Source of the DNA: an uncultured Cetobacterium sp.
GTDB lineage: Bacteria; Fusobacteriota; Fusobacteriia; Fusobacteriales; Fusobacteriaceae
Direction of reading: 5' to 3'
DNA length: 64,000 nt
Assembly (NCBI RefSeq): GCF_945952365.1
Contig: NZ_CAMFHX010000014.1
Coordinates: forward strand, 1-64,000
Shown here: positions 44,633 through 53,504 of the stretch, in pieces
Layout of the letters: every line of letters starts with the position of its first letter
How positions within the stretch are numbered: position 1 is the first letter of the stretch
Notes under the pieces: generated by a model
Seen by the model: the letters and a program-made list of their open reading frames with translations, nothing else
What the model was told of the DNA's origin: nothing
Database searches by the model: none
Position numbers and translations under genes: made by a program

Positions 44633-45496
44633 ATGAAAAAATTATTTTTGTTATTATTTTTATTATTAACTATCTTTAGTTTTTCGAATGATTCTATAAG
44701 AATTGTATCAACATCACAGTTTACAACAGAGATGTTATTGGCTATTGGAGCTGAAGATTATATGATAGGAACCTCTTTTTTAGATGATGAAATTCTTCCA
44801 GAATTACAAGAGAAATATAAAAAAATTCCTGTTTTATCCGCAGGAGCTCCAACAAAAGAGCTATTTTACTCTTTGAATCCAACATTTTTAACAGGATGGC
44901 AATCGATTGCAACATCTAAAAATTTAGGCACTATAGAGGAATTAAATGAAAATGGCGTAGAAGTTTTTTTTACAAAATCTCAAAAAACATCAAACTTAGA
45001 TGATATTTATGAAGATATTTTGTATTTTGGAAAAAGATTAAATCTTGAAGAAAATGCAAAAAAAGTTGTAGAGAATATGAAAAGTGAGATTGAAAAAGTA
45101 AAAGTATTTAATAGTGGAAAGAAAAAAGTAAAAGTATTTGCTTATGACAGTCAAGAGTCAGCGCCGTTTATTATTGGAGGAAATGGAATTGGAAATACCA
45201 TGATAGAGTTGGCCGGAGGAGAGAATATATTCAAAGATAGCAACTTTGGGTTTGGAACAGGAAATTGGGAAAAAGTATTGGATGAAAATCCTGAACTTAT
45301 ACTTATTGTTGATTATGGTGATAAGAGTTATGAGTCTAAGATAAAGTTTTTAAAGCAGGAATCTCCTATTTTAGAGTTACAAGCTGTAAAAGAAAATAGA
45401 TTTGTTAGAATTCCATTGAGCTATATTTCTTCTGGAATTAAAGTAAGTAAAGGGATTGAAAAAATTTCAGAGGGATTAAGAGAGGTTCAGGAGTGA
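44633..45496 (+). CDS. Cobalamin-type ABC substrate-binding protein
   Basis: About 287 residues: a signal peptide (MKKLFLLLFLLLTIFSFS) without lipobox and a class III (BtuF/FepB-like) binding fold of two lobes joined by a long helix. The riboswitch and the downstream permease and ATPase make cobalamin or a corrinoid the likely ligand. I set the start at ATG 44633 after AAAGGAG; an upstream extension contains the end of the cbiK spacer. It overlaps the permease gene as GTGA. Confidence 0.85.
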   Translation: MKKLFLLLFLLLTIFSFSNDSIRIVSTSQFTTEMLLAIGAEDYMIGTSFLDDEILPELQEKYKKIPVLSAGAPTKELFYSLNPTFLTGWQSIATSKNLGTIEELNENGVEVFFTKSQKTSNLDDIYEDILYFGKRLNLEENAKKVVENMKSEIEKVKVFNSGKKKVKVFAYDSQESAPFIIGGNGIGNTMIELAGGENIFKDSNFGFGTGNWEKVLDENPELILIVDYGDKSYESKIKFLKQESPILELQAVKENRFVRIPLSYISSGIKVSKGIEKISEGLREVQE

Positions 45497-46524
45497 AGCT
45501 AAAAAATAAAAATCTTATTTTGACTTCAATAGTTTTAATATTTGTTTTAGGAACTATAGGAGTTACGGTTGGAAGTGTTTCACTATCACCAATACATGTT
45601 TGGAAAATTCTAGTAAATAAAAGCTTGAATAAGGAGATTTTTTCGATAGACTGGAAAAAATCGACAGAGATGATTGTTTGGAATTTGAGAGTTCCAAGAG
45701 TTCTATTAGCTCTTTTAGCTGGAGCTGGCTTATCTTTAGTTGGAATATTGATGCAAGCATTGACAAAGAACTCTTTAGCAAGTCCTTATATTTTAGGGAT
45801 TTCATCTGGAGCTAGTACAGGAGCTGTAATATCAATTGTTTTAGGAGGGCTTTGGGGGATAAATTTTTCTCCAGGAATTGGAGCCTTTATATTTGGAACG
45901 TTAACAGCATTTTTAGTATTTTATATAGCTGGAAATGGAGGATACTCAAGCACGAAACTTGTTTTAATAGGAGTTGCAGTGTCATCACTTTTTTCTGGAA
46001 TAACGACATTTTTAGTTACAACAGCTAAAAATGAAGCTCAATTGAGAGGAGCAATGTTTTGGATATCAGGGAGCTTAGCAGGAGCTAGATGGGATAGCCT
46101 AGCAACTCTTTTTATTGTGCTTTTGATATCGATAGTACTTGTTTCTTTTAAATATAGAGAGTTGAATATTTTAATTGCAGGAGATGAGTTAGCAGAAACT
46201 CTAGGAGTTGATGTTGAAAAGTTAAGGTTTTTCATAGTGATAATCTCTACTTTTTTAACAGGATTTATAGTTTCAGCGACTGGAGTTATCGGTTTTGTAG
46301 GTTTAGTTATTCCTCATATTTGTAGAGGAATGGTTGGAAGTAATCATAAAAGGTTAATTCCTTCAGCAGTTTTATTAGGAGCAATATTTTTATTGGGAAC
46401 AGATACTTTAACACGAGCACTTTTCAAAACTCAAGAAATACCAATCGGCGTAATAACATCTATGCTAGGAGCACCATTTTTTATGAGTATGCTAAGAAAA
46501 AATAGTTACAATTTTGGAGGATAG
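45493..46524 (+). CDS. FecCD/BtuC-type ABC permease
   Basis: A 343-residue inner-membrane permease of the FecCD family with about ten transmembrane helices and the family motifs RVPRVLLALLAGAGLSLVG and GFVGLVIPHICR. It starts at GTG overlapping the preceding stop, with CAGGA just upstream. Its place in the riboswitch operon argues for corrinoid uptake. Confidence 0.9.
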   Translation: MKLKNKNLILTSIVLIFVLGTIGVTVGSVSLSPIHVWKILVNKSLNKEIFSIDWKKSTEMIVWNLRVPRVLLALLAGAGLSLVGILMQALTKNSLASPYILGISSGASTGAVISIVLGGLWGINFSPGIGAFIFGTLTAFLVFYIAGNGGYSSTKLVLIGVAVSSLFSGITTFLVTTAKNEAQLRGAMFWISGSLAGARWDSLATLFIVLLISIVLVSFKYRELNILIAGDELAETLGVDVEKLRFFIVIISTFLTGFIVSATGVIGFVGLVIPHICRGMVGSNHKRLIPSAVLLGAIFLLGTDTLTRALFKTQEIPIGVITSMLGAPFFMSMLRKNSYNFGG

Positions 46525-46528
46525 ATTT

Positions 46529-47278
46529 GTGATAAAAGTAGAAAACCTAGACTTTAAAATAGATAAAAAAGAAATTTTAAAAAATATAAAAATAGGTATA
46601 GAAAAGAAAAAGTTTATAGGGATTATAGGTGAAAATGGATGTGGAAAAAGTACGTTGTTAAAAAATATCTATAGAAATTATATTCCTAAAAAAAATAGTA
46701 TTTTTTTAGATGGAATAGAACTTAATAACTATTCTGTAAAAGATCTTTCTAAAAAATTATCTGTACTTAGTCAAAATCAAAAGATAACCTTTGATTTTTC
46801 AGTTAAAGAGATAGTTGAGATGGGAAAATATAATAGAAGTTCATTATTTAGTAAAAATTTTTTCAAAAAAGATATAGACGACGCTTTAGAACAAGTGGGA
46901 ATGTTACATTTAAAAGAATCTAGTTTTTTAACTCTTTCTGGTGGGGAGATGCAAAGAGTTTTAATAGCTAGAGCAATAGTTCAAGAGAGTGATGTACTGT
47001 TACTTGATGAACCTACAAATCATTTGGATGTCAGATATCAATATCAAATAATGGATTTAGTAAAAAAATTAGATAAAACAGTTATAGCTGTAATACATGA
47101 TATAAATATCGCAAGCCAGTACTGTGATTATATTTTTGCAATGAAAGATGGACAGATAAAATATGAGGGAACTCCAGAAGAGGTTATAACATCAGAAAAA
47201 ATTAATGAGATATTTGAAATAGAGGTAGAGGTAATTAAGCATCCTAAAAATCAAAAGCCCGTAGTTATTTTTTTGTGA
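46529..47278 (+). CDS. ABC transporter ATPase, BtuD/FecE-like
   Basis: A roughly 249-residue ATPase with Walker A GENGCGKST, signature LSGGEMQRVLIARA, Walker B VLLLDEPTNHLD and the switch histidine in VIHDIN. The start is GTG 46529, seven bases after GGAGGA, four bases past the permease stop. It completes a BtuFCD-like importer with the two genes upstream. Confidence 0.9.
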   Translation: MIKVENLDFKIDKKEILKNIKIGIEKKKFIGIIGENGCGKSTLLKNIYRNYIPKKNSIFLDGIELNNYSVKDLSKKLSVLSQNQKITFDFSVKEIVEMGKYNRSSLFSKNFFKKDIDDALEQVGMLHLKESSFLTLSGGEMQRVLIARAIVQESDVLLLDEPTNHLDVRYQYQIMDLVKKLDKTVIAVIHDINIASQYCDYIFAMKDGQIKYEGTPEEVITSEKINEIFEIEVEVIKHPKNQKPVVIFL

Positions 47279-47406
47279 AAAAATATAAAAAATTGTATTA
47301 GTATTCGAAAAAAATACAAAAAAAATAAAAGCTAGACTTAATTTGTTAAAACATGGTAAAATCTATAAAAATTATATTAAATATAAAAAGAAAAGAATGG
47401 TGGATT

Positions 47407-48510
47407 ATGAAAAAAGGAAAAAAGATAGGTATAGGAATTTTAGTCTTTTTAGTAACATCAATTTTTTATAGAGAAATTACATTAAAGAATATAAAGACTA
47501 AAGAGAACCATGTAGTAATAGAAAATAATATTATATCTACAGATGAGAATATTATTCAAAGTGAAGAGTTGACTCTAGCTGTTGAAACAAAAAATATAAT
47601 AGAGGAAAAAGAAGTGACAATTGAAACTACTTTAAACTCTGAAAACTTAGCTTCTATTAAAACTGAAGATAAAGAACTTGAAAATCAAATTTCAAAGGAA
47701 TGGGAAGAACAAGAAGATAAAGAGTTGCTAGCTATTGATGAGAATATTGATTTAGAGGAAAAAATAGTTCTAGAAGATATTGAGTATATTATCAAAAAAG
47801 GAGATACAATCTCTGATCTTTCAAAAGAGTATAAAATAAAGAGTGATTATATCTATGCAAATAATGTTGATAAAAATTTAAGAATATTACAAATAGGAAA
47901 GAAAATTAATATTCCTACAGAACAGGGGATATTCTATTCTGTAAAAAAAGGAGATACTTTTGAAGCTTTATCAAAAAGATTTGAAGTAGATACAGAAATA
48001 ATAAAAGAGGATAACAACATTGATAGACTTTTGATAGGTACAAAAATATTTTTAAGAGAACCTAAAGTTTCAAGATATCTTAATAGTTTTAAACAACAAT
48101 ATGTTAAACAAAACTCAATGGGAAGTTTTACTAACCCTTTAGTTGCAATGAGTTTAACAAGTAGCTTTGGTTCAAGAAAACATCCAGTTCTTAAACAAGT
48201 TTTAAATCATGCAGGAATAGATTTAAGGGCTAAAACAGGAACAAAAGTTGTTTCTGCAAGAGATGGAGTAGTAAGTTTTGCAGGAAGAGCTAGTGGTTAT
48301 GGAAAGCTTATAATTATAAAACATTCAGATGGTTATGAAACTAGATATGCACATTTAAGTAAAATTGATGTTCAAAAGGGACAAAAGATATCTCAAAATC
48401 AATATATAGCTTTAAGTGGAGCTACTGGAAGAGTTAGTGGTCCTCATCTACACTTTGAGATAAGAAAAAATGGAAAAGTAGAAAATCCACTAACATATTT
48501 AAAATTTTAA
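47407..48510 (+). CDS. LysM-M23 murein endopeptidase
   Basis: About 367 residues: an N-terminal membrane or signal helix (KIGIGILVFLVTSIF), an acidic low-complexity spacer (about 35-115), two LysM domains (YIIKKGDTISDLSKEY and YSVKKGDTFEALSKRF) and a C-terminal M23 domain with the zinc ligands in HAGIDL and HLHFEI. It should cut peptidoglycan cross-links in the periplasm. It lies between two importer operons and has its own terminator. The ATG at 47407 follows GGTGG. Confidence 0.9.
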   Translation: MKKGKKIGIGILVFLVTSIFYREITLKNIKTKENHVVIENNIISTDENIIQSEELTLAVETKNIIEEKEVTIETTLNSENLASIKTEDKELENQISKEWEEQEDKELLAIDENIDLEEKIVLEDIEYIIKKGDTISDLSKEYKIKSDYIYANNVDKNLRILQIGKKINIPTEQGIFYSVKKGDTFEALSKRFEVDTEIIKEDNNIDRLLIGTKIFLREPKVSRYLNSFKQQYVKQNSMGSFTNPLVAMSLTSSFGSRKHPVLKQVLNHAGIDLRAKTGTKVVSARDGVVSFAGRASGYGKLIIIKHSDGYETRYAHLSKIDVQKGQKISQNQYIALSGATGRVSGPHLHFEIRKNGKVENPLTYLKF

Positions 48511-48512
48511 TA

Positions 48513-48549
48513 AAAATCCCCCAAATCTTTTGGGGGATTTATTTTTTTG
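48513..48549 (+). terminator. Terminator of the M23 endopeptidase gene
   Basis: AATCCCCCAAA pairs with TTTGGGGGATT, followed by a T-run. Confidence 0.92.
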
Positions 48550-48572
48550 ATAAAATACTTTGGAGGAAAAAA

Positions 48573-49565
48573 ATGCAATCTAAAAATAAAGTCATAATTA
48601 CTATTTCAGTTTTTCTTTTACTATTTTTAGTGGGAAGTTCTCTTTTTATAGGAAATTATAAAATTGAATTTTTAAAAGGGATAGCTCTACTTTTTAGAAG
48701 GGGAGATGTTACTTCATTAGATTATAAAGTTTTATGGACATTAAGATTTCCAAGAGTCATTATGGCAATTATAATAGGGATGCTTTTAGGAAGTAGTGGA
48801 GCAATAACACAAACTCTTTTTAGAAATCCGATGGCAGATCCATATATAATAGGAATTTCAGCAAGTGGAACGTTTGGAGCAGTAGTAGCTTTTTTATTAG
48901 GACTACCTGAAAGTTATTTTGGGATTTTCGGATCTATTTTTTCTTTTATAACCTCATTATTGATATTTAAACTTTCGAATGGAAGAAGAGGAGGTTTAGA
49001 GTTATCAACTCTTTTAATAATAGGAATTGCAATATCAGCACTATTGAGAGCTCTTATATCTTTAGCTATGTACTTAGTGGGAGAGGATAGCTTTAGGGTT
49101 GTTCTTTGGACTATGGGATATTTAGGTGGAGGGGATTGGAAAAAAATATTGATACTTCTGCTTCCATTAGTTTTTTCATTAATCTATTTTTATATAAATA
49201 GATACAACTTAGATATTATTTTACTTTCAGATGAAGAAGCTCATAGTTTAGGAGTAGATATAAGAAAATTTAAATATAAAGTTTTAATGATATCAACTTT
49301 TATGGTTGGATTTTCAGTAGCTTTTTCAGGTATGATAGGTTTTGTAGGATTGATAATTCCTCATTTAGTTAGAATGATCTTTGGAAGTAGTAATATAAAG
49401 TTGATTCCATTATCAATGTTTTATGGAGGAGTATTTTTACTATTATGTGATACTGTTTCAAGAGGGATTTCGACAACAATGGAGATTCCAATTGGAATAG
49501 TAACTGCAATATTTGGAGCACCATTTTTTATATATCTAGCATTTAAAAATAGAAAAGGAGTATAA
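48573..49565 (+). CDS. FecCD-type ABC permease, second importer
   Basis: A 330-residue permease of the same FecCD family as the gene at 45493 (RFPRVIMAIIIGMLLGSSG, GFVGLIIPHLVRM), about ten transmembrane helices. It opens a three-gene importer lacking a riboswitch, so substrate control must differ from the first one. The neighbouring exbBD-tonB genes make iron-siderophore or heme plausible. TTGGAGG precedes the ATG. Confidence 0.9.
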   Translation: MQSKNKVIITISVFLLLFLVGSSLFIGNYKIEFLKGIALLFRRGDVTSLDYKVLWTLRFPRVIMAIIIGMLLGSSGAITQTLFRNPMADPYIIGISASGTFGAVVAFLLGLPESYFGIFGSIFSFITSLLIFKLSNGRRGGLELSTLLIIGIAISALLRALISLAMYLVGEDSFRVVLWTMGYLGGGDWKKILILLLPLVFSLIYFYINRYNLDIILLSDEEAHSLGVDIRKFKYKVLMISTFMVGFSVAFSGMIGFVGLIIPHLVRMIFGSSNIKLIPLSMFYGGVFLLLCDTVSRGISTTMEIPIGIVTAIFGAPFFIYLAFKNRKGV

Positions 49566-49566
49566 A

Positions 49567-50349
49567 GTGAATAGTTTAGAGTTAAAAAAAATAAAATATT
49601 CTTATACAGATAAAGATATTTTAAAAGATATAAATTATAAGTTTTTCGAAGGAGAGCTAGTTGGAATTTTGGGAGCAAATGGATGTGGAAAGAGTACTCT
49701 TTTAAAAGTTATTATGGGATTTTTGGATAAGGAAAATGGAGAGATACTATTAAATGAAAAAAATGTAAATGATTATTCAAGAAAAGAGTTTGCTAAAAAA
49801 GTAGCTTTTATAACTCAACATTCAAGTCAGAATCTTAACTTTACAGTTTTAGAAACTTTGAGATTGGGAAGAGTTCCTCATATAAAAAACTCATTTAAGG
49901 GATTGGACTTAGAAGATGAAGAGATTGTTCAAAGTGTAATTAAACTTTTAAATTTAGAGGGGTTTCTAAATCGAGATATAAATACTTTAAGTGGCGGAGA
50001 GTTTCAAAGAGTTTTATTGGGAAGAGCTTTTATTCAAGAGGGAGATGTATTGCTGTTAGATGAACCTACATCAGCTTTAGATATAAACTATTCATTAGAG
50101 TTTCTAGAACTTTTAAAAGAGAGAATATTAAAGAGAAAATTAATTGGGTTAATTGTAATACACGATATCAATTTAGCATCTATATTTTGTGACAAAATAA
50201 TTTTTATAAAAGATGGAAAGATAGCTTTTTCAGGAAAACCAAAAGATGTTATAAAAAAGAAAACTTTAGAAGAGGTTTATAGATTTAAACCTGTTGTTCT
50301 AGAAGTGGATAATGAAATATATGTTTTACCTAAGAGGAGATTAAAATGA
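49567..50349 (+). CDS. ABC transporter ATPase, second importer
   Basis: A 260-residue FecE-type ATPase: Walker A GANGCGKST, signature LSGGEFQRVLLGRA, Walker B VLLLDEPTSALD and VIHDIN. It starts one base after the permease stop at GTG, with AAAGGAG upstream, and overlaps the following binding-protein gene by four bases. Confidence 0.9.
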   Translation: MNSLELKKIKYSYTDKDILKDINYKFFEGELVGILGANGCGKSTLLKVIMGFLDKENGEILLNEKNVNDYSRKEFAKKVAFITQHSSQNLNFTVLETLRLGRVPHIKNSFKGLDLEDEEIVQSVIKLLNLEGFLNRDINTLSGGEFQRVLLGRAFIQEGDVLLLDEPTSALDINYSLEFLELLKERILKRKLIGLIVIHDINLASIFCDKIIFIKDGKIAFSGKPKDVIKKKTLEEVYRFKPVVLEVDNEIYVLPKRRLK

Positions 50350-51215
50350 AAAGAGTCTTAATTTTATTTGTTGTATTTTATTTAAAGATATTTTCTTTAG
50401 AAATAGTAGGTGATTATGTTGTTGGAGAGAAAGGGGAAAAAGTAAAGTTAAAAGAGTATAATCGTATTTTGATATACAATTTTGGTGCTGTCGAAATTTT
50501 TTATAAAATAGATGCAGAGAAAAAGATTGTGGCTATTGGAAATCATAGCAAAGCAATTTGGCCAGAAGAGAAAACAAAATTACTACCTTTAGCTGGGCCT
50601 ATTTCAAAACCATCTTTAGAAACTATTTTATCTTACAATCCTGATTTAGTAATTTTTAATGTGATGGGCGAGGTTAAAAATGGATTAGATAAGTTTAATA
50701 TACCATCAATAACTTTTGTAAATAGAAGTTTAGATGATATTTTAAAAAATATTGATATTTTAGGAAAATTAACAGGAAGAGAAAAAGAAAGTTTAAATCT
50801 TATTCATGAATTAGAAATAAAAAGAGAGTATATAAAAGAGAATTTTAGTTTAACAGGAAAAGCTTTAGTGCTGTATTCAGATTCTCCTCCAACCTCGTTT
50901 GATAAAAATTCTTTACCAGTAGAAGTTTTAGAAACATTGGGATTAAAAGTTATTCAACCAAAACTAGGAAAAAAATCTATAATATCATCTGAGTATATTT
51001 TAAATGAAAATCCAGATTATATAATAGGAACAAGAGGTGTAAAAAGTATTGATGGAGTTGTAAAATCAATACCGCTTATAGAGGAAACAAAAGCTTTCAA
51101 AAATAAAGATATCTATGTAATAGATTCAAGTGAAATTCTAAGAGCTTCCCATAGAGTCTTTGATGAGATAGAAAAAATTTATTTCGAATTAAAAAAAGAA
51201 AAAAATCAAAAATAA
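50346..51215 (+). CDS. ABC substrate-binding protein, second importer
   Basis: A 289-residue class III binding protein (signal peptide MKRVLILFVVFYLKIFS, no lipobox). It has paired FepB/BtuF-like lobes (YNRILIYNFGAVEIFYKID; YNPDLVIFNVMGE). Ligand-contacting residues cannot be assigned by eye; iron chelates, heme or cobalamin are all possible for the family. The ATG overlaps the ATPase stop and is preceded by AAGAGGAG. Confidence 0.82.
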   Translation: MKRVLILFVVFYLKIFSLEIVGDYVVGEKGEKVKLKEYNRILIYNFGAVEIFYKIDAEKKIVAIGNHSKAIWPEEKTKLLPLAGPISKPSLETILSYNPDLVIFNVMGEVKNGLDKFNIPSITFVNRSLDDILKNIDILGKLTGREKESLNLIHELEIKREYIKENFSLTGKALVLYSDSPPTSFDKNSLPVEVLETLGLKVIQPKLGKKSIISSEYILNENPDYIIGTRGVKSIDGVVKSIPLIEETKAFKNKDIYVIDSSEILRASHRVFDEIEKIYFELKKEKNQK

Positions 51216-51296
51216 TTAGTTTGCCATATTTCAGCCATAAAAGTTTGTTAATATATCTTTATAAATGAAAACGAAGGAAATTTAGGAGGTATAAAG

Positions 51297-51674
51297 ATGA
51301 AGAAATTTTTATTAGTAGCAATGATGGCATTAGGATTAGGAACTGTGGCAATGGCAAAAGGAAATAACGGACACAGAATGTCTGGAGATATGATGAGAAA
51401 TAATGGTGGAAAAATGATGGCTAATCAATGTGGAACAAGTGAAGAGAAATTAGCTATGAGAGAGAAAATGAGAACAAATCCAAAACTTCAAGAGGGAAGA
51501 ATAAAGTTACAAGAGAATAAATTATCTATGATGAAAGAGATGGCAAAAGATACACCTAATTTCACAAATATAGAGAAAATAAATAAAGATAAAGCTAATA
51601 TTCAAGCTGAGATGAAAACAGAGCAAATGAAGATGAGATATGAAATGTTAAAAGCGAATAAAACAACGAATTAA
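51297..51674 (+). CDS. Small exported methionine-rich protein
   Basis: A 125-residue protein with a signal peptide (MKKFLLVAMMALGLGTVAMA), then a glycine-, asparagine- and methionine-rich segment (residues 21-45) and a charged alpha-helical domain. The helical part with repeated Met-Lys-Glu patterns recalls Spy/CpxP-type periplasmic proteins, and Met/His-rich regions can bind copper. Both are only suggestions. It has AGGAGG and its own terminator, between the importer and exbB. Confidence 0.7.
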   Translation: MKKFLLVAMMALGLGTVAMAKGNNGHRMSGDMMRNNGGKMMANQCGTSEEKLAMREKMRTNPKLQEGRIKLQENKLSMMKEMAKDTPNFTNIEKINKDKANIQAEMKTEQMKMRYEMLKANKTTN

Positions 51675-51679
51675 TTGAT

Positions 51680-51709
51680 GAGAGCAAGGCTAATCCCTTG
51701 CTCTTTTTC
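51680..51709 (+). terminator. Terminator of the methionine-rich protein gene
   Basis: GAGCAAGG (51682-51689) pairs with CCTTGCTC (51696-51703), followed by T residues. Confidence 0.88.
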
Positions 51710-51762
51710 ATTATATAATATATACTTTAGCTATAGATTTATTAAAAAATGGAGGAGATAAA

Positions 51763-52371
51763 ATGTTATTTTATTTAAAAGCTGGGGGGCCTATTTTATA
51801 TATTTTGTTAATTTTATCAATAGTTTCAGTTGGGATTATTATAGAAAGAACAATGTGTTTTATAAAAAATAAAACTTCGGTTGATTCTATGTTTAAAAAA
51901 GAGATAAGAGATCTTTTGTTAGGTGAAAAGTATGAAGAAGCTATTGAATTTTCTAGAAGAGAGAAAGGTGTTGTTGGAAAAACACTTACTAAATTTTTAA
52001 TTCGTTACTGCTTAAATGAAGACTTTAAAGATAGTGATGAACTTTTAAGAGAGATTGAACTTGAAGAGATGGATATTTTAGAAAAAAATACATATATTTT
52101 AGGAATTATAGCATACACTGCACCGATGATAGGATTGTTAGGAACAGTTACTGGAATGATATCAGCTTTTGGAAAAATAGCAACAGCAGGAACAGGAGAC
52201 CCAAATGCAATTGCAGGAGGAATATCTCAAGCTTTATTAACAACTGCTGGAGGATTAATTATAGCGATTCCCTCAATAATAGCTTATAATATATTTAATA
52301 AAAAGATAGAGAAAATGAGTTTAGAAGTTGAAAAGATAGCGACATTTATAGTAAATATTGTGAAGAGGTAA
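51763..52371 (+). CDS. exbB: ExbB/TolQ-type proton channel
   Basis: A 202-residue inner-membrane protein with three transmembrane helices (about 10-30, 110-130, 155-180) and the family core YTAPMIGLLGTVTGMISAF. With ExbD it converts the proton motive force into motion of TonB. Named ExbB rather than TolQ because the next genes are exbD- and tonB-like and no tol or pal genes follow. Confidence 0.9.
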   Translation: MLFYLKAGGPILYILLILSIVSVGIIIERTMCFIKNKTSVDSMFKKEIRDLLLGEKYEEAIEFSRREKGVVGKTLTKFLIRYCLNEDFKDSDELLREIELEEMDILEKNTYILGIIAYTAPMIGLLGTVTGMISAFGKIATAGTGDPNAIAGGISQALLTTAGGLIIAIPSIIAYNIFNKKIEKMSLEVEKIATFIVNIVKR

Positions 52372-52376
52372 TATTT

Positions 52377-52766
52377 ATGAAAAGAAGAACTAGAAAAAGA
52401 AGTTTAGCAACTCCAGATTTAACGCCTTTAATAGATGTTGTATTTTTATTGTTGATATTTTTTATGCTTGTAACTACATTTGATAAATATAGTGGATTTA
52501 AAATAGAGCTTCCAAAAACAGAAGCTATATCAGAGAATTCAAATTTAGAATATGAGTTAATTATAGATAAAGATGAGAAATATTTTCTTATGAAAGATAA
52601 AATTTCTATGGAAACAACTTTGGAAACTCTTTCTGAAAAATTGAATAATGTAAAAGAGATTACGATTAGTGCAGATAAGGATTTAAGATATGAAGTAGTT
52701 TTAAAAGCGATAGGGAAATTAAAAAGTATTGGTATAGATAAAGTAGAGTTGAATTTTAATGAGTAA
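52377..52766 (+). CDS. exbD: ExbD/TolR-type protein
   Basis: A 129-residue protein: basic cytoplasmic start, one transmembrane helix, small periplasmic domain. The essential aspartate is Asp20 in LTPLIDVVFLLLIFFML. It starts five bases after exbB and its stop overlaps tonB. Confidence 0.92.
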   Translation: MKRRTRKRSLATPDLTPLIDVVFLLLIFFMLVTTFDKYSGFKIELPKTEAISENSNLEYELIIDKDEKYFLMKDKISMETTLETLSEKLNNVKEITISADKDLRYEVVLKAIGKLKSIGIDKVELNFNE

Positions 52767-53427
52767 ATTTTATATATATTCAGCAGTTCTACATATATTG
52801 GTAATAGTTTCGGTAACATCTTTTTATTCAGAAAAAGAGCAAAAGTTTAAAGAGAAAAATACAATGGTTGTATCTGTAAAAAACCGTAAGGCTATTAGTA
52901 GCCAAACACAGGTTAATTTCACTTCTGAAAAAGAGATTCCTGAAATGAAGACTATCCCTAAAGAGAAGCCTATAGAGAAAGAAAAAAAGAAAGAGATTAA
53001 AAAAATAAAAAGAGATTTGAAAAAAGTAGAAAAATCAGAAGCTCTGAAAGAGACTTCAAAAGAGATTCAAAAAGAAAAATATAACGAGTTTCAAAATATG
53101 AATAAATTTTTACAAGGAGAGGATGGAGTTTTTACAGCGATTTCTTCAGAAGGTATAGAGTATGAGATATTGAAAGAGATTGATCCACAATACCCAGTTA
53201 GAGCTAAGAAATCTGGATATAAAGGAATGGGAAGTGTAAAAGTAAAATTTCTTGTAGATATTGATGGAAGTGTAAAAAACATTCAATTTTTGTCTGGAGA
53301 ACAGAGGTTTGGATTTAAAGAGGAGGTTGAAAAAGCTCTTAAAGAGTGGAAATTTAAACCAATTCAATATAAGAATAAAAATATAAAGGTATATTTTGAA
53401 AAAGAGTTTAAATTTAAAAAAAATTAA
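52759..53427 (+). CDS. tonB: TonB energy-transducing protein
   Basis: A 222-residue protein with an N-terminal membrane anchor (FYIYSAVLHILVIVSVTSFY), a Lys/Glu-rich spanning region (about 65-115) in place of the usual Pro-rich spacer, and a C-terminal TonB domain (DPQYPVRAKKSGYKGMGSVK; EWKFKPI). It spans the periplasm to energise outer-membrane receptors. No TonB-dependent receptor is in the window. A terminator follows. Confidence 0.92.
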   Translation: MSKFYIYSAVLHILVIVSVTSFYSEKEQKFKEKNTMVVSVKNRKAISSQTQVNFTSEKEIPEMKTIPKEKPIEKEKKKEIKKIKRDLKKVEKSEALKETSKEIQKEKYNEFQNMNKFLQGEDGVFTAISSEGIEYEILKEIDPQYPVRAKKSGYKGMGSVKVKFLVDIDGSVKNIQFLSGEQRFGFKEEVEKALKEWKFKPIQYKNKNIKVYFEKEFKFKKN

Positions 53428-53449
53428 GAGAATAAAAAGATAAATTGTA

Positions 53450-53489
53450 TTATAGGTAGAGTTAATAAAAGAAACTCTACCTATTTTTA
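53450..53489 (+). terminator. Terminator of exbBD-tonB
   Basis: ATAGGTAGAGTT (53452-53463) pairs with AACTCTACCTAT (53472-53483), followed by T residues. Confidence 0.9.
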
Positions 53490-53504
53490 TAAAAAGGAGT
53501 AGAA

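Noticed and set aside
48540-48572. A second cobalamin riboswitch before the second FecCD-type importer
   Set aside because: The space between the M23 terminator and the permease is only about 25 bases and holds just a ribosome-binding site.
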